Shown here: one piece after another, positions 53,592 through 63,292 of the stretch
How the letters are laid out: every line of letters starts with the position of its first letter
How positions within the stretch are numbered: the first letter of the stretch is position 1
Assembly: GCF_003858635.1 (NCBI RefSeq)
Contig: NZ_RQJO01000008.1
Coordinates: forward strand, 1-64,000
DNA length: 64,000 nt
Reading direction: 5' to 3'
Origin: Larkinella rosea
GTDB lineage: Bacteria; Bacteroidota; Bacteroidia; Cytophagales; Spirosomataceae
Made by a program: the position numbers and the translations under genes
The notes under the pieces: generated by a model
The model's database searches: none
The model's input: the letters and a program-made list of their open reading frames with translations, nothing else
What the model was told of the DNA's origin: nothing

Positions 53592-54409
53592 GGGAGGTTT
53601 TTCTGGAAAAAATCAAGGAGCAAGGGAATCGATTTCCGCACCATCTCAAAATCATGTTTTCCGTCGAGTTCAAGATACGTATGGTCAATGGGAAATTGTT
53701 GTAGCTTCCGGTGAAAATTCTGGTTCATTCGGTAATCAAATGCCTGCGTTCCGGCAATGAATAACAGGTGTTTGCCGCGTAAAACCGCTGCGTTGTTCCG
53801 GCAGTTCACCCGCGCCCAATCCGTTGTATCCGTACCAAAAACCGCCGAAACCGGATAGTTCTGATCGGCGGGTAATTGCGGATTCGGGTAATCGAGCAGG
53901 CCAATTGTGGTGGCCACTGCTCCTATTTCCTCCGGAAACGTTTCCGCAAAATGAACCGCCCCAAAACCGCCCATGCTCCACCCGCAAATACCGGTATACC
54001 GCGAAGATTTGTAAACCGGAAACCTTGACCGGACATGGTCCAATAATTCCCGCAGCATCGATTGATAATGACTTTTTCGATCGGTTTTACTGTCCAGATA
54101 CCAGGAGCGGTCGCCGTTGGGGAAGATAATGGCAAAATTCCGTTTCAGAATTTCCCGACGGCAAACCGAATCGTCGGCGATGGTGCGGTGCGTTCGCCCG
54201 TCGCCGTGCAGCAACAATAAAACCGGGAAACTATCCCGCCGACTCCCTTCGGACTTCGGTAAAAAGAGCGAGTAAGGTACTTCCCGACCGAGAGCTTTGC
54301 AGAAAAACCGGTATTCTTTAATTAGCACATCATCCGGCGAAGAAACCGCGTTCGGTTTCGCCAATTCCCCGAAAACCGGTAAAGCAAAAATTAGCCAATA
54401 ATACATCAT
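53588..54409 (-). CDS. exported esterase (esterase D/feruloyl-esterase-like)
   Basis: 273 residues with a hydrophobic N-terminus (YYWLIFALPVFGELA) that may be a signal peptide. Alpha/beta hydrolase of the PF00756 type: FPVLLLLHGDGRTHRTI, nucleophile elbow GWSMGGFGAVHFAE, and a C-terminal HDFEMV. It could remove acyl groups from the glycan imported by the SusCD system. Overlaps the beta-helix gene by 4 bases and lies 6 bases after the FAD oxidoreductase gene, so the three are co-translated. Confidence 0.83.
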   Translation of the reverse strand: MMYYWLIFALPVFGELAKPNAVSSPDDVLIKEYRFFCKALGREVPYSLFLPKSEGSRRDSFPVLLLLHGDGRTHRTIADDSVCRREILKRNFAIIFPNGDRSWYLDSKTDRKSHYQSMLRELLDHVRSRFPVYKSSRYTGICGWSMGGFGAVHFAETFPEEIGAVATTIGLLDYPNPQLPADQNYPVSAVFGTDTTDWARVNCRNNAAVLRGKHLLFIAGTQAFDYRMNQNFHRKLQQFPIDHTYLELDGKHDFEMVRKSIPLLLDFFQKNLP

Positions 54410-54415
54410 ACGCCT

Positions 54416-55828
54416 TTACACTTCCGAAAAAGGTCCGGCTCCCCGCTGCGCCAGCCGTTCGCGCACTTTTACGCCGTCGAAAAGCGCCACTTCGGTTCGG
54501 GCTTTGACGGCCAGTGCGGCAGCCGTTCCGGCGGCTTCGCCCAATACCATCGCCGTGGCCGTCACCCGCGAGGACGCAGCCGCGTCGGCGCTGGCAGAAT
54601 GGCAACGCCCGGCCACCAGCAGGTTGGATAATTTCTGCGGAACCAGCGAACGGTACGAAATGTCGTACGGTTTGGGCTGAAAACCGGAACCCGCAAAAGG
54701 CTTGTCCGTCGTAATTTTATTCGGGTGAATATCGACAAACCAGCAGCCAGTTGCCACCGCGTCGGCATGCTGGCGGGTTATTCGTAAATCGTCTACCGAC
54801 AGAACGTGTTGTCCGATAATCCGCCGGCTTTCGCGCACCCCGATGTACGGTCCGCTGGTGATGAAATAACTGTCTTCAAAACCGGGTACGGACTTTTTCC
54901 AGTGGCTGAACATCGTCCAGGCATCTTTTCGCCCCTGCATTTCGGCGCGGGTGAGGTCGGCAGCATTGCTCGCATCGGCCGCCACCCGCACCGCGTGAAC
55001 GTACGCTTCGTCTTTGGCAAAAGCGAAAATGAGCCCCGGACCGTAAAACAACGGCAACTCACCGCGCTGATTGGCTTTGATCATTTCCTGCTTGGCGGCT
55101 TCGGTCATTTCGGGATTTCGTTTCACATTTCCGATCCGAAAATGCAGCGTTAACGGCATGAGCGGGGTGGTTTTTTCAACCGGTGCTCCCGACCAGGTGG
55201 CTACGTCCGCATCGCCCGTACAGTCGATGACCTGTTTGGCTTCGATGCGCGTAATGCCATCTTTGTTGGCAATCATCACCGCCGAAATCCGGCCATCTTT
55301 CACCTCCGTATCGCAAACCGTGGTGTGATACAACACGCTCAAGTGGTCCGATTGCTGCTGAATCAGGTCGTCGCACAACACCTTGAACTGTTCGGTGTTA
55401 TCGATCAGGACTGAGCCCCAGTATTTTGTAATCAAATCGGGTCGGCAATCGTCGATGTGTTTGGCACCGGGTTTGGCGACGCCCATTTTCTGGAGAAATT
55501 CGGCAACAATCCCGAAGGTGACAAACCGCCCCGTTGGCTTATCGATGAGTCCGTCGAAATAAGGCAGCCCGACGCAGGTGATGATGCCACCGGCAAAACC
55601 GGCCCGTTCGACCAGAACGGTTTTGGCCCCGCTCCGGGCCGATGCCAAGGCCGCAGCAATACCGGCACAGCCGCCCCCGCACACCAGCACCTCGGTTTTT
55701 ACGGTTTTCAGCGGTAGCCGCGACAACGACGAATGGGTCGACAGCAAGGGGGTGGCAAGCGTTAACGTGCCCGTTGCCGCTACGGTATTTTTGACAAACT
55801 CGCGACGCGTATTCTTGGAAGAAGCCAT
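54416..55828 (-). CDS. Tat-exported FAD-dependent oxidoreductase
   Basis: 470 residues with a twin-arginine-like signal (NTRREFVKNTVAATG). FAD-binding Rossmann fold right after it (VLVCGGGCAGIAAALASARSGAKTVLVERAGFAGG) and the second FAD segment near the C-terminus (LLVAGRCHSASADAAASSRVTA, MVLGEAAGTAAALA). This is the FAD_oxidored family (PF12831), found in Bacteroidota and Planctomycetes sugar-degradation loci; possible substrates are sugars or sugar acids. In the middle of the SusCD operon, preceded by a 114-base gap holding a 14-bp inverted repeat. Confidence 0.85.
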   Translation of the reverse strand: MASSKNTRREFVKNTVAATGTLTLATPLLSTHSSLSRLPLKTVKTEVLVCGGGCAGIAAALASARSGAKTVLVERAGFAGGIITCVGLPYFDGLIDKPTGRFVTFGIVAEFLQKMGVAKPGAKHIDDCRPDLITKYWGSVLIDNTEQFKVLCDDLIQQQSDHLSVLYHTTVCDTEVKDGRISAVMIANKDGITRIEAKQVIDCTGDADVATWSGAPVEKTTPLMPLTLHFRIGNVKRNPEMTEAAKQEMIKANQRGELPLFYGPGLIFAFAKDEAYVHAVRVAADASNAADLTRAEMQGRKDAWTMFSHWKKSVPGFEDSYFITSGPYIGVRESRRIIGQHVLSVDDLRITRQHADAVATGCWFVDIHPNKITTDKPFAGSGFQPKPYDISYRSLVPQKLSNLLVAGRCHSASADAAASSRVTATAMVLGEAAGTAAALAVKARTEVALFDGVKVRERLAQRGAGPFSEV

Positions 55829-55841
55829 AAATCAGTTGAAG

Positions 55842-55932
55842 GTTTATGGTTTAAAGTTTATGGTTCCAATAGTAAAGTCGCTGGTAATAAATACAATACG
55901 CGCTTTTAAGCTATCCATTTTAAACCATAAAC
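55842..55932. repeat. 14-bp inverted repeat in the SusD-FAD gap
   Basis: GTTTATGGTTTAAA (55842-55855) and TTTAAACCATAAAC (55919-55932), perfect, with degenerate copies around both arms (AAGTTTATGG, AACTCTAAACT). Same iterated-word class as at 25.3, 38.3, 38.8 and 41.1 kb, here between two genes on one strand, so it may reduce expression of the enzymes relative to SusCD. Confidence 0.8.
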
Positions 55933-55942
55933 TCTAAACTAA

Positions 55943-57382
55943 TTAATACCCCGGATTCTGTTTGAGAGCCGGGTTAACATCGATTTCGTTTTGGGGAATG
56001 GGATAGAGCAGGTTTTTCTCGGCGACGGGAATTCCGGCTTTCTGGAGGGTTTCGAGAAACTTGCCCGTCCGCAGTAAATCCCACCGGCGATGGCCTTCAA
56101 AACACAGTTCCCAGCTTCGTTCCTGCAAAACCGCATCGCGGAACTGCGCTTGCGTGAGTCCTTTCAAATCCTGTGGTTCGGCCGTCGCAACGCCGTTTCG
56201 TGCCCGCGCCCGGATCTGGTTGATGGCGGCATAGGCGTCGGTACCCGGGCCATTCAGTTCGTTGAGGGCTTCGGCGTACATCAGCAATACGTCGGCGTAG
56301 CGAATGACCATGAAGTTATTCCGAGCCTGCGAGCGGCCACAGGGCGCAGAATCCCAGTATTTGTCGTTTGCGGGTCCCTGGTCGGCCCCGGGTTTGATGA
56401 TGGCGCCCGTCGCGATGTTCTTTTTCTCGGTCACTACGTTGATTTCCTGCCGCGCATCGCCGGGCAAGTAGGTTTTGATGTGGTACGGCGTAACGTATAA
56501 AAAACCACCGGCCTGCTGAACGGGATACGTGAAGACCATGGCAAAGGCTTCAGCCATCGGGCTTCCGTAGGTGTTCAGCACGCAGCTGAATTGAACCGAG
56601 AAAATGTGCTCCGGGCCGTTTTTCTTTTCGGGCGGAAAAATATCCTTGTAATTGGGTACCAGGCTGTAGGCTTTGGAGTCGATGACTTCTTTGGCTTTAG
56701 CGGCCGCGTTCGTCCAGTCTTTCCGGGTCAGATACACTTTCGCCAGCATGGCTTTGGCTGCTCCAGAAGTGGCCCGGCCAATTTCGGCCACAACGGTATA
56801 CTTCGCGGGCAAAACCGCTTCGGCCTCTTTCAGATCCTGAATAACTTGCTGATAGACTTTCTCCGTTTCGTCGCGCGGGCGTTGTACGTTGGTCACATCC
56901 GTGGTCGGACTCGTCACCAGCGGCACGTCGCCGAAGGTTCGCACGAGGTTGAAATACACCAGCGCCCGCAGAAACCGGGCTTCCCCAACGATCTGATCCC
57001 GTAATTTAGCGTCCATCGCGATGGCGGGCACGTTGGCAATCACCCGATTGGCCCGGTCGATGAGGATGTAGGAGTTGGTATAAAAACCGTCGAAAATGGT
57101 GGTACCCGAAGTGTAGCGGTTTAAATCAATATCGCGGGCTTCGGCCAGAACCGGATTCGCTTCGAGCTCTTCGCCACTGACGTCGGACAGGTGAAACCAG
57201 CTCATGTTATAAACACTTCGCAGCCGGTTATAAACGCCGTTGATAGCCGAGGTAGCGTCCTTGCCGGTTTGGAAGGCGTTTCCTTCCTCAAAAAAACTTT
57301 TGGGCGTTTCTTCCAGAATCTGCTCGCAACTGACCGAAGCTAGTAGAATGACGCCAAGCAGACAAATCGTACGGAGTTTCAT
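55943..57382 (-). CDS. susD: SusD/RagB-family outer-membrane lipoprotein
   Basis: 479 residues, lipoprotein signal (VILLASVSCEQ, lipid Cys about residue 19). SusD-like from EETPKSFFEEGNAFQTGKDATSAINGVYNRLRS through VYFNLVRTFGDVPLVT to the C-terminal AEALNELNG and ELCFEGHRRWDLLRTGK. SusD proteins sit on the outside of the SusC barrel as a lid and bind the glycan. Follows SusC with a 20-base gap. The gene symbol is by analogy with the starch system; the substrate here is unknown. Confidence 0.93.
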   Translation of the reverse strand: MKLRTICLLGVILLASVSCEQILEETPKSFFEEGNAFQTGKDATSAINGVYNRLRSVYNMSWFHLSDVSGEELEANPVLAEARDIDLNRYTSGTTIFDGFYTNSYILIDRANRVIANVPAIAMDAKLRDQIVGEARFLRALVYFNLVRTFGDVPLVTSPTTDVTNVQRPRDETEKVYQQVIQDLKEAEAVLPAKYTVVAEIGRATSGAAKAMLAKVYLTRKDWTNAAAKAKEVIDSKAYSLVPNYKDIFPPEKKNGPEHIFSVQFSCVLNTYGSPMAEAFAMVFTYPVQQAGGFLYVTPYHIKTYLPGDARQEINVVTEKKNIATGAIIKPGADQGPANDKYWDSAPCGRSQARNNFMVIRYADVLLMYAEALNELNGPGTDAYAAINQIRARARNGVATAEPQDLKGLTQAQFRDAVLQERSWELCFEGHRRWDLLRTGKFLETLQKAGIPVAEKNLLYPIPQNEIDVNPALKQNPGY

Positions 57383-57402
57383 GGTTTAGGACGGTAAGAC
57401 GT

Positions 57403-60400
57403 TTAGAATGTGAAATTTCCTCCCAGGGTAAAGGTGCGGGAAGCCGGATACGCAAACCGGTCGAAACCGTACAGCGTGTTGCTGTTGAAATCGGAATTTA
57501 CTTCCGGATCATACCCTTTGTAGCGCGTAAACGTCAGCAGATTCTGGCCGCTCACATAAACCCGAACGCGCTTGATGTACCTGGTTTTCAGCGGAAGCTG
57601 GTAGCTCAGGGACACATTTTTCAGCCGCAGAAATGAACCGTCTTCCACGTAAAACGAGTTGACGCCCAGATCCCACTGCCGGATGGCGTAGTACGTGTTG
57701 GACGGGCTGTTGGCGCGCCAGGCACCTTCGGCGTATTCCCGTAATTTGTTCCCGCCGGGATCGCCCCCGACGATCTGCCGGAAGGTGGAGTTGAAAATCT
57801 TGTTGCCCTGCACTCCCTGGAAGAAAATCGAGAGATCGAACCCTTTGAAAGAGAGGTTGTTGGTTAACCCAAAGATGAATTTGGGAAGACCGTTGCCCAG
57901 AATGGTTCGGTCGGTCGCCTGGTTGTAGAGGCCATCACCGTTGACGTCTTTAAACTTGGGTGCCCCCGGCAGCGCGCCCGTAATGGCCCGGTTGCCAGCC
58001 GCTTTGATTTCCTCCGCCGTTTGCCAGATGCCGTCGAACACCGTCCCGTAGAACGACCCCAGTGGCTGACCGACCTTCACAATAACCTCGCTTTCACTCC
58101 CGACGAAAAACTGGGTGGCATCGGCCAGTTTCAACACTTTGTTCTGGTTGAAGGAAACATTGCCCGAAGTCGTCCACTTGAAGCCGCCCCGATTGAGGTT
58201 GGTGGTGTTGATGCCCAATTCAAAGCCCCGGTTTTCGACGCTGCCAATGTTCCGCAGGACGTTTGTAAAACCGGTCGTCGACGGCAATTCGACGCCGAGC
58301 AGCAGGTCGCTGGTGGTTTTTACGTAATAGTCGGCAGTAAGCTGGATGCGGTTATTGAGTAAACCGACATCGACTCCGGCGTCGAATTGAGCGGTTTTTT
58401 CCCACCGCAAGTCAGGATTTGCAATCCGGGATGCTTCGATATAGAGTTGTTCCTGATCATTGAGCACCATCCGGCCCGTGCCATACTGCGACAGGGAATT
58501 GTATAAACCAATGCCGTCGTTCCCCGTAATGCCGTAGCTAAGCCGGAATTTGAGGTCGCTGATGACCTTGTTGTTGCGCAGAAAGGCTTCGTCGGAAACC
58601 CGCCAGGCAAACGCACCCGACGGGAAAAAACCGTATTTATTATTGGCGCCAAACCGCGATGATCCATCGATCCGCCCCGTCGCCGTGAACAGATACCGGT
58701 CTTTCAGGCGGTAATTGACCCGACCGATGTACGATGCCAGGCCCCATTCGGCCGTGGAGCCGGAAGGCGCCAGCAATTTGTTACCCAGTCCCAGATTGCC
58801 CGCACCCAGCGAGTAGTTCGGGAAATCCTGGGCTTCCGAATACGCCCGAACCTCCTTGTTTTTCTGGAAGGTAATCCCCGCCAGCAGATCGATGCCGTGG
58901 TCGTTGCCAATCGTCCGGGAGTAGCTTAAAGTGTTTTCGTTCAGGATGTTGGTGTTGACCGCGTTGCCCACACTGCCGTAGCCGTTGGTGGCATTGGCAA
59001 TCAGCGTTTGCGGAGTGAAAAAGACGTTCCGGCGGGAGTTGATGATGTCGGCCCCGACGCTGACGCGCCCCGTCAGCCCGTCGGCCAGTTTAATTTCGCC
59101 GAATAACGTACCCAGCATGCGGTCGCTTTGCAGTGTATTGGTGCTGGTTCGGAGCAGCGCAATCGGATTGGGAATGGCCTGCATGCCTAAAAAATCGAGC
59201 GTATAGGTCCCATCCGCATTAAAAACCGTCTGGGCGGGCGTCTTCTGGAGGGCGGTTTGTACCGGCGATGCTGAGGAACTTTCCGTCACCATCCGGTTGT
59301 CGCTGCGGGTCATCGTGAAATTGGTACCCACCTTGATTCGTTCGCTGAGCTTGGCGTCCAGATTCAGGCGGGCCGAATACCGCTTGAAATTGTTGGTAAT
59401 GATGATTCCGTCCTGATTGAAATAATTGCCACTGATGAGATACCGGAGTTTATCGTTACCACCCGAAAACGTGAGCTGGTAATTTTGCGTCGGAGCATCG
59501 TGGTAAATGGCTCGTTGCCAATCGGTTCCAGGTAAATACTCATCCGGTTTTTTGGTGCCGTAAGCCGGATCGGTTCCAAACCGCTCGGGGCGACCCAGGT
59601 TCACGAGTTGTTCGTTTTTGAGTTTCAGCGATTCCGACGCGTTGATCATTTCGTGGAGTTTGGTGATCCGGGAAACGCTGTAATAGGTTTCAAATTCAAT
59701 GCTGGACTGGCCTTCCTTGCCGCGCCGGGTCGTAATCAACACCACGCCGTTGGCTCCCCGTGAACCATAAATGGCGGTCGCCGACGCATCTTTCAAAACT
59801 TCCATCGACTCGATGTCGTTGGGGTTCAATGTGGCCAGCACGTTGGGAAAGGCGTTCGAATTGCTGGCTCCGCTGGCGGGCGTCGGGTTCGTCACCGGAA
59901 AACCGTCGATGACATACAACGGATCGTTACTGGCCGAAATGGAGTTGCCCCCGCGAATCCGGATCTGGACACCCCCACCCGCCGAATTGGAAGCCTGCGT
60001 GACCTGAACGCCCGAAACCCGCCCCTGCAAAGCCTGATTCATCCCCGAAATCGGTTGCGCCCGGATTTCCGACGAACCGATCGAGGCCACCGAACCGGTC
60101 AGATCCCGCTTTTTTACCGTTCCGTAACCCACGACGACGACTTCGTTCAACGCTTTAAAATCGGCCTTCATCGAAACGGTAAGCTGACTCTGGTTCGTCA
60201 CCGGAATATCCTGGGGTTCATAACCGACGTAGGAAAAGACCAGAACCGCTCCCCCATCCGGCACGATCAGCCGAAATTTTCCGTCGGCGCCGGTCGTTGT
60301 TCCGCGCGACGTGCCTTTCACGACAATGCTGACACCCGGCAACACTTCGCCATTTTCGGCCGTTACCTTCCCGCTGATTTCATTTTCCGTGATTTTGGGG

Positions 60401-60861
60401 GCAACGGGAAGAGCAGCGGTTTTTTCACCGGATTCATTTGATATTGGCGTAGTTGCGGTTTCCGTAGAAACCGCATTTTTATCCGGAGAAGATCGGGGCG
60501 CCGGATTCACGGAAGGTTGTTTGGGAACCGGCGAAATCACATACGACCCACCTTTTTGCCGCGAAAATTCCAGCCCGAACGGACTCAGCAGATTGGTCAG
60601 GTTATTTTCCAGACTATGGCTCCAGTTGATGGCCGGTGCGGCAACCACAATGTTTTTCACCAACCGGTCGGCATACAGCAAATCGACGCCGTAATGCGCT
60701 TTCAGCTCCTGTAAAATCGATTTGAGTTTAACCGCACCCGATTGGCCGGTTTTTGGCTGTTTTTGTCGCATGGTGGCCAGCGTTTGGGCCGAACCAACGG
60801 AAACCAGCAAAACCGCCAGCGACACGAGGAACGCCCGCAGAAAGAAGGTAAAGGTTTTCAT
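57403..60861 (-). CDS. susC: SusC/RagA TonB-linked outer-membrane transporter with STN signalling domain
   Basis: 1152 residues: signal peptide (to about residue 25), an STN domain at about 45-110 (LKSILQELKAHYGVDLLYADR, ...GLEFSRQKGGSYVISP), a carboxypeptidase-regulatory domain at 160-235 (EISGKVTAENGEVLPGVSIVVKG), a plug (VVVVGYGTVKKRDLTGSVASI) and a large barrel ending FTLGGNFTF. The STN domain touches FecR, so the barrel both imports and reports its substrate. Downstream of the ECF sigma and FecR genes and 20 bases upstream of SusD. Confidence 0.95.
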   Translation of the reverse strand: MKTFTFFLRAFLVSLAVLLVSVGSAQTLATMRQKQPKTGQSGAVKLKSILQELKAHYGVDLLYADRLVKNIVVAAPAINWSHSLENNLTNLLSPFGLEFSRQKGGSYVISPVPKQPSVNPAPRSSPDKNAVSTETATTPISNESGEKTAALPVAPKITENEISGKVTAENGEVLPGVSIVVKGTSRGTTTGADGKFRLIVPDGGAVLVFSYVGYEPQDIPVTNQSQLTVSMKADFKALNEVVVVGYGTVKKRDLTGSVASIGSSEIRAQPISGMNQALQGRVSGVQVTQASNSAGGGVQIRIRGGNSISASNDPLYVIDGFPVTNPTPASGASNSNAFPNVLATLNPNDIESMEVLKDASATAIYGSRGANGVVLITTRRGKEGQSSIEFETYYSVSRITKLHEMINASESLKLKNEQLVNLGRPERFGTDPAYGTKKPDEYLPGTDWQRAIYHDAPTQNYQLTFSGGNDKLRYLISGNYFNQDGIIITNNFKRYSARLNLDAKLSERIKVGTNFTMTRSDNRMVTESSSASPVQTALQKTPAQTVFNADGTYTLDFLGMQAIPNPIALLRTSTNTLQSDRMLGTLFGEIKLADGLTGRVSVGADIINSRRNVFFTPQTLIANATNGYGSVGNAVNTNILNENTLSYSRTIGNDHGIDLLAGITFQKNKEVRAYSEAQDFPNYSLGAGNLGLGNKLLAPSGSTAEWGLASYIGRVNYRLKDRYLFTATGRIDGSSRFGANNKYGFFPSGAFAWRVSDEAFLRNNKVISDLKFRLSYGITGNDGIGLYNSLSQYGTGRMVLNDQEQLYIEASRIANPDLRWEKTAQFDAGVDVGLLNNRIQLTADYYVKTTSDLLLGVELPSTTGFTNVLRNIGSVENRGFELGINTTNLNRGGFKWTTSGNVSFNQNKVLKLADATQFFVGSESEVIVKVGQPLGSFYGTVFDGIWQTAEEIKAAGNRAITGALPGAPKFKDVNGDGLYNQATDRTILGNGLPKFIFGLTNNLSFKGFDLSIFFQGVQGNKIFNSTFRQIVGGDPGGNKLREYAEGAWRANSPSNTYYAIRQWDLGVNSFYVEDGSFLRLKNVSLSYQLPLKTRYIKRVRVYVSGQNLLTFTRYKGYDPEVNSDFNSNTLYGFDRFAYPASRTFTLGGNFTF

Positions 60862-60888
60862 AAAAGGGTAGGAATAGGGTACGGTTTT

Positions 60889-61890
60889 TTACTCGGTACG
60901 GGCGGAAAACGTAACTTTGTTGCCCCGGCGGACGGCCTGAACATCGAGGGCTTTCGACAGGGATTGCAACAATTCGTTGGCGTTGGTAGCGGTAAAGGAT
61001 CCGGATACGGTCCACTGGGCAATTTCCGGTTCCGCAATTTCGACCGTCAGCCCGTAGTTTTCCTTGAGCAGTTTGGCAATCTGGCTGAGGGGCGTTGCGT
61101 CAAAGACAAACCGGTGATCTTTCCAGGCGGCATACTGTTCGGGATCGGTTACGTGTCGGCGCTGGAGTTGGTCGCCGTCGACCGTGATCTGATCGCCGGG
61201 GAGCAGCGTAAGTTGGTTCGCCGGTTTTCCGGTTGGCCGTTGAATCCGGATTTTGCCCCGGTTCAGGACGATCTGGGTTCGCTGAGCCCGCGAATACACC
61301 GTAAATTCAGTCCCCAAAACGACCACATCCAGGCTTTGATCCGTCTTGACCACAAATTGCTGGTCGTTGCGCGTGTGGGTCACCGAAAACTCGGCTTCAC
61401 CCGTTAAGCGAACTTCCCGGCTGTAATTTCCAAATCCGATGCGCGGAACCCGAAGCGACGAGTTGGCATTCAGGGTAACCCGGCTGCCATCGTCCAGGAC
61501 CCAGGAACGAATCTCGCCGGGACGGGTGGCGTAGGTCTGGTAGCGGATTTCGGATCGTAACAGCCAGCCCACCAGCAACAGGAGAACGACGGAAGCGGCC
61601 CCGTACCACCGTAGACCGGGCGACCAGAATCGGGCTATGGCGGGTTCGGCGGGAAGAATAACCGGTTCATTCTGCGACCGGTTGGCAACAAACCGACGGT
61701 ATTGCTCAATGGCGGCTGGCACATCGACGGCATATTGGGGGTGCTGGAGCTCCCATTCGACCAGACAGGCGTAGAAAAACTCTTCATTTTCCGGTTTGGT
61801 GGCCCATTCATCGATCTGCCGCTTTTGCAGCGCCGACGCGTGCCCACCGAAGTAATCGGAAAGGAGTTCTTTCGTGATTGGGAAATTCAT
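60889..61890 (-). CDS. fecR: FecR-family anti-sigma regulator
   Basis: 333 residues: cytoplasmic N-terminus, one transmembrane helix at about 96-111 (YGAASVVLLLLVGWLL) and a periplasmic FecR domain (RSWVLDDGSRVTLNANSSLRVP, FGNYSREVRLTGEAEFSV, TEFTVYSRAQRTQIVLNRGKIRI) with a C-terminal DUF4974-like part (FDATPLSQIAKLLKENYGLTVEI). It holds its ECF sigma until SusC reports substrate. The start is the Met before NFPITKELL. It lies 27 bases before susC. Confidence 0.93.
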   Translation of the reverse strand: MNFPITKELLSDYFGGHASALQKRQIDEWATKPENEEFFYACLVEWELQHPQYAVDVPAAIEQYRRFVANRSQNEPVILPAEPAIARFWSPGLRWYGAASVVLLLLVGWLLRSEIRYQTYATRPGEIRSWVLDDGSRVTLNANSSLRVPRIGFGNYSREVRLTGEAEFSVTHTRNDQQFVVKTDQSLDVVVLGTEFTVYSRAQRTQIVLNRGKIRIQRPTGKPANQLTLLPGDQITVDGDQLQRRHVTDPEQYAAWKDHRFVFDATPLSQIAKLLKENYGLTVEIAEPEIAQWTVSGSFTATNANELLQSLSKALDVQAVRRGNKVTFSARTE

Positions 61891-61948
61891 GGTAACATCT
61901 TTTTTGAGTGGATAAGTAACCCGACAGAATGTGCGTGTGAGCAGGACG

Positions 61949-62626
61949 TTATTTGGGTAGAAACAGACCAAACAGGATTGAAATCAACCATTTTTCCTTC
62001 AACAGTTGCCGAATGGCCTTGCTGGCGCGGTAAATCTGGACTTCGACGGTTCGCACGGAAATCTGCAATTCACCCGCGATTTCTTTAAACCGCTTGCCTT
62101 CAAATTGGTGGAGCAGGTAGATTTTCCGTCGCTGAATGGGGAGGGTGTTCAGGGCTTTTTCCACATCCTGATACAGTTCTTCGTACTGCGTAATCGCGTC
62201 GGGCAGCTGCGATTCCTGCCAGTTGGGATGATCGGTTTCTTCCAGGGGCATTTTCCGGCTCAATTCCCAGCGGAGGTAATTATATGCGCGGTTGCGGGCG
62301 GTTTTGAAGAGATACGCCCGGTAGGAACTCGTGATTTTCTGAAAAATCTGTTCGGTATAAAACTGGTAGAAAATCTCCGAAACGAGGTCTTCGGCCACCT
62401 CGCGCGAGCCAACAAATCGCACTGTGTGGGTGCAAAGGGGCTGAAAATACCGACTATACAGGAGTTCGACTCCGCGCTCGGGCTCCTGCTCCAGGGTTTT
62501 CCGGATAAAAAACTCGTCGTCCGATGGCATCGCCCCTGCCGCTTGCGGATCATCCGGATCGGAATGAGGCAGCACAGGCCCGTCAGACTGTTGAAAACTG
62601 GTAGAAGCTTGCCCCATATCGGTCAA
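61949..62626 (-). CDS. ECF sigma factor of the SusCD locus
   Basis: 225 residues. Sigma region 2 (LLYSRYFQPLCTHTVRFVGSREVAEDLVSEIFYQFY) and region 4 (LNTLPIQRRKIYLLHQFEGKRFKEIAGEL, ISVRTVEVQIYRASKAIRQ) are clear, with an Asp/Gln-rich N-terminal tail of about 35 residues that may be a mis-set start; Met33 (PSDDEFFI) is the likeliest alternative. The pattern RTVEVQIYRA is that of Bacteroidota FecI-like sigma factors. First gene of the operon. Confidence 0.92.
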   Translation of the reverse strand: MTDMGQASTSFQQSDGPVLPHSDPDDPQAAGAMPSDDEFFIRKTLEQEPERGVELLYSRYFQPLCTHTVRFVGSREVAEDLVSEIFYQFYTEQIFQKITSSYRAYLFKTARNRAYNYLRWELSRKMPLEETDHPNWQESQLPDAITQYEELYQDVEKALNTLPIQRRKIYLLHQFEGKRFKEIAGELQISVRTVEVQIYRASKAIRQLLKEKWLISILFGLFLPK

Positions 62627-62799
62627 TCGGGAAAAAATGGCTGAACAGTTTCATTTTCGATTCCGATGACAAGACAAGTAAACACCGCCGGATTACTTAC
62701 AGCCGTATTGAATTATTTCCTGTTTTTTTTGAAATAGGTCAATATACAAGCTGTAATGTACTTAGCAAGCAAAAAAAGGCGTTTGGGGCAAGCGGTTTT

Positions 62800-63105
62800 T
62801 TAAGGCTGAATAACTTTAACGGGCAGGTCTCCGGTCAGATTTTTGAGCAACTCCGCCACGTGAACAACGGTTTTTTCCATTTCTTCTTTCGAGGGCGCAT
62901 CGACCTCCGGTATTAATCCCAGGCTCATGATAAGCTGGTCGTTTTCTATCGCGATCGAAAACCGGAAATCCGGCAGTTCTACCGTGACTTCATCATCGGA
63001 AGGCATTGCCACAGACTGAATGATCCGGTGGCCGGGGTTCAATTCATATTCATCATTCCAGAACTGTCGTACTCGTTGATAAACCTTTTCTGTCGTCGTA
63101 ATCAT
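62800..63105 (-). CDS. small acidic protein of unknown function
   Basis: 101 residues from the Met before ITTTEKVYQRVRQF. Mixed alpha/beta by composition: VAMPSDDEVTVELPDFRFSIAIENDQLIMSLGLIPEV, then an acidic helix KEEMEKTVVHVAELLKNL. No signal peptide or membrane segment, no recognised domain; the fold is faintly like type III secretion chaperones, which is speculation. A longer frame from 63141 adds 12 residues with no obvious meaning. It lies 173 bases upstream of the ECF sigma gene and may share its promoter region. Confidence 0.6.
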   Translation of the reverse strand: MITTTEKVYQRVRQFWNDEYELNPGHRIIQSVAMPSDDEVTVELPDFRFSIAIENDQLIMSLGLIPEVDAPSKEEMEKTVVHVAELLKNLTGDLPVKVIQP

Positions 63106-63292
63106 CGTAGGAGATTGTCGTTGCCTTGCAATATCTAACACCAGAATGCTAATTTGGTTGCAAATACTGCCGAAAGATGGATGACGAAATCAATACGGTT
63201 GTAGCGGCACGAGAATCAATGTTGTAAAAAGCGATTCGGTGGTATGCAAAAACCACATGATCAGCCGTTTATATGAGACACACGATCTCAGT

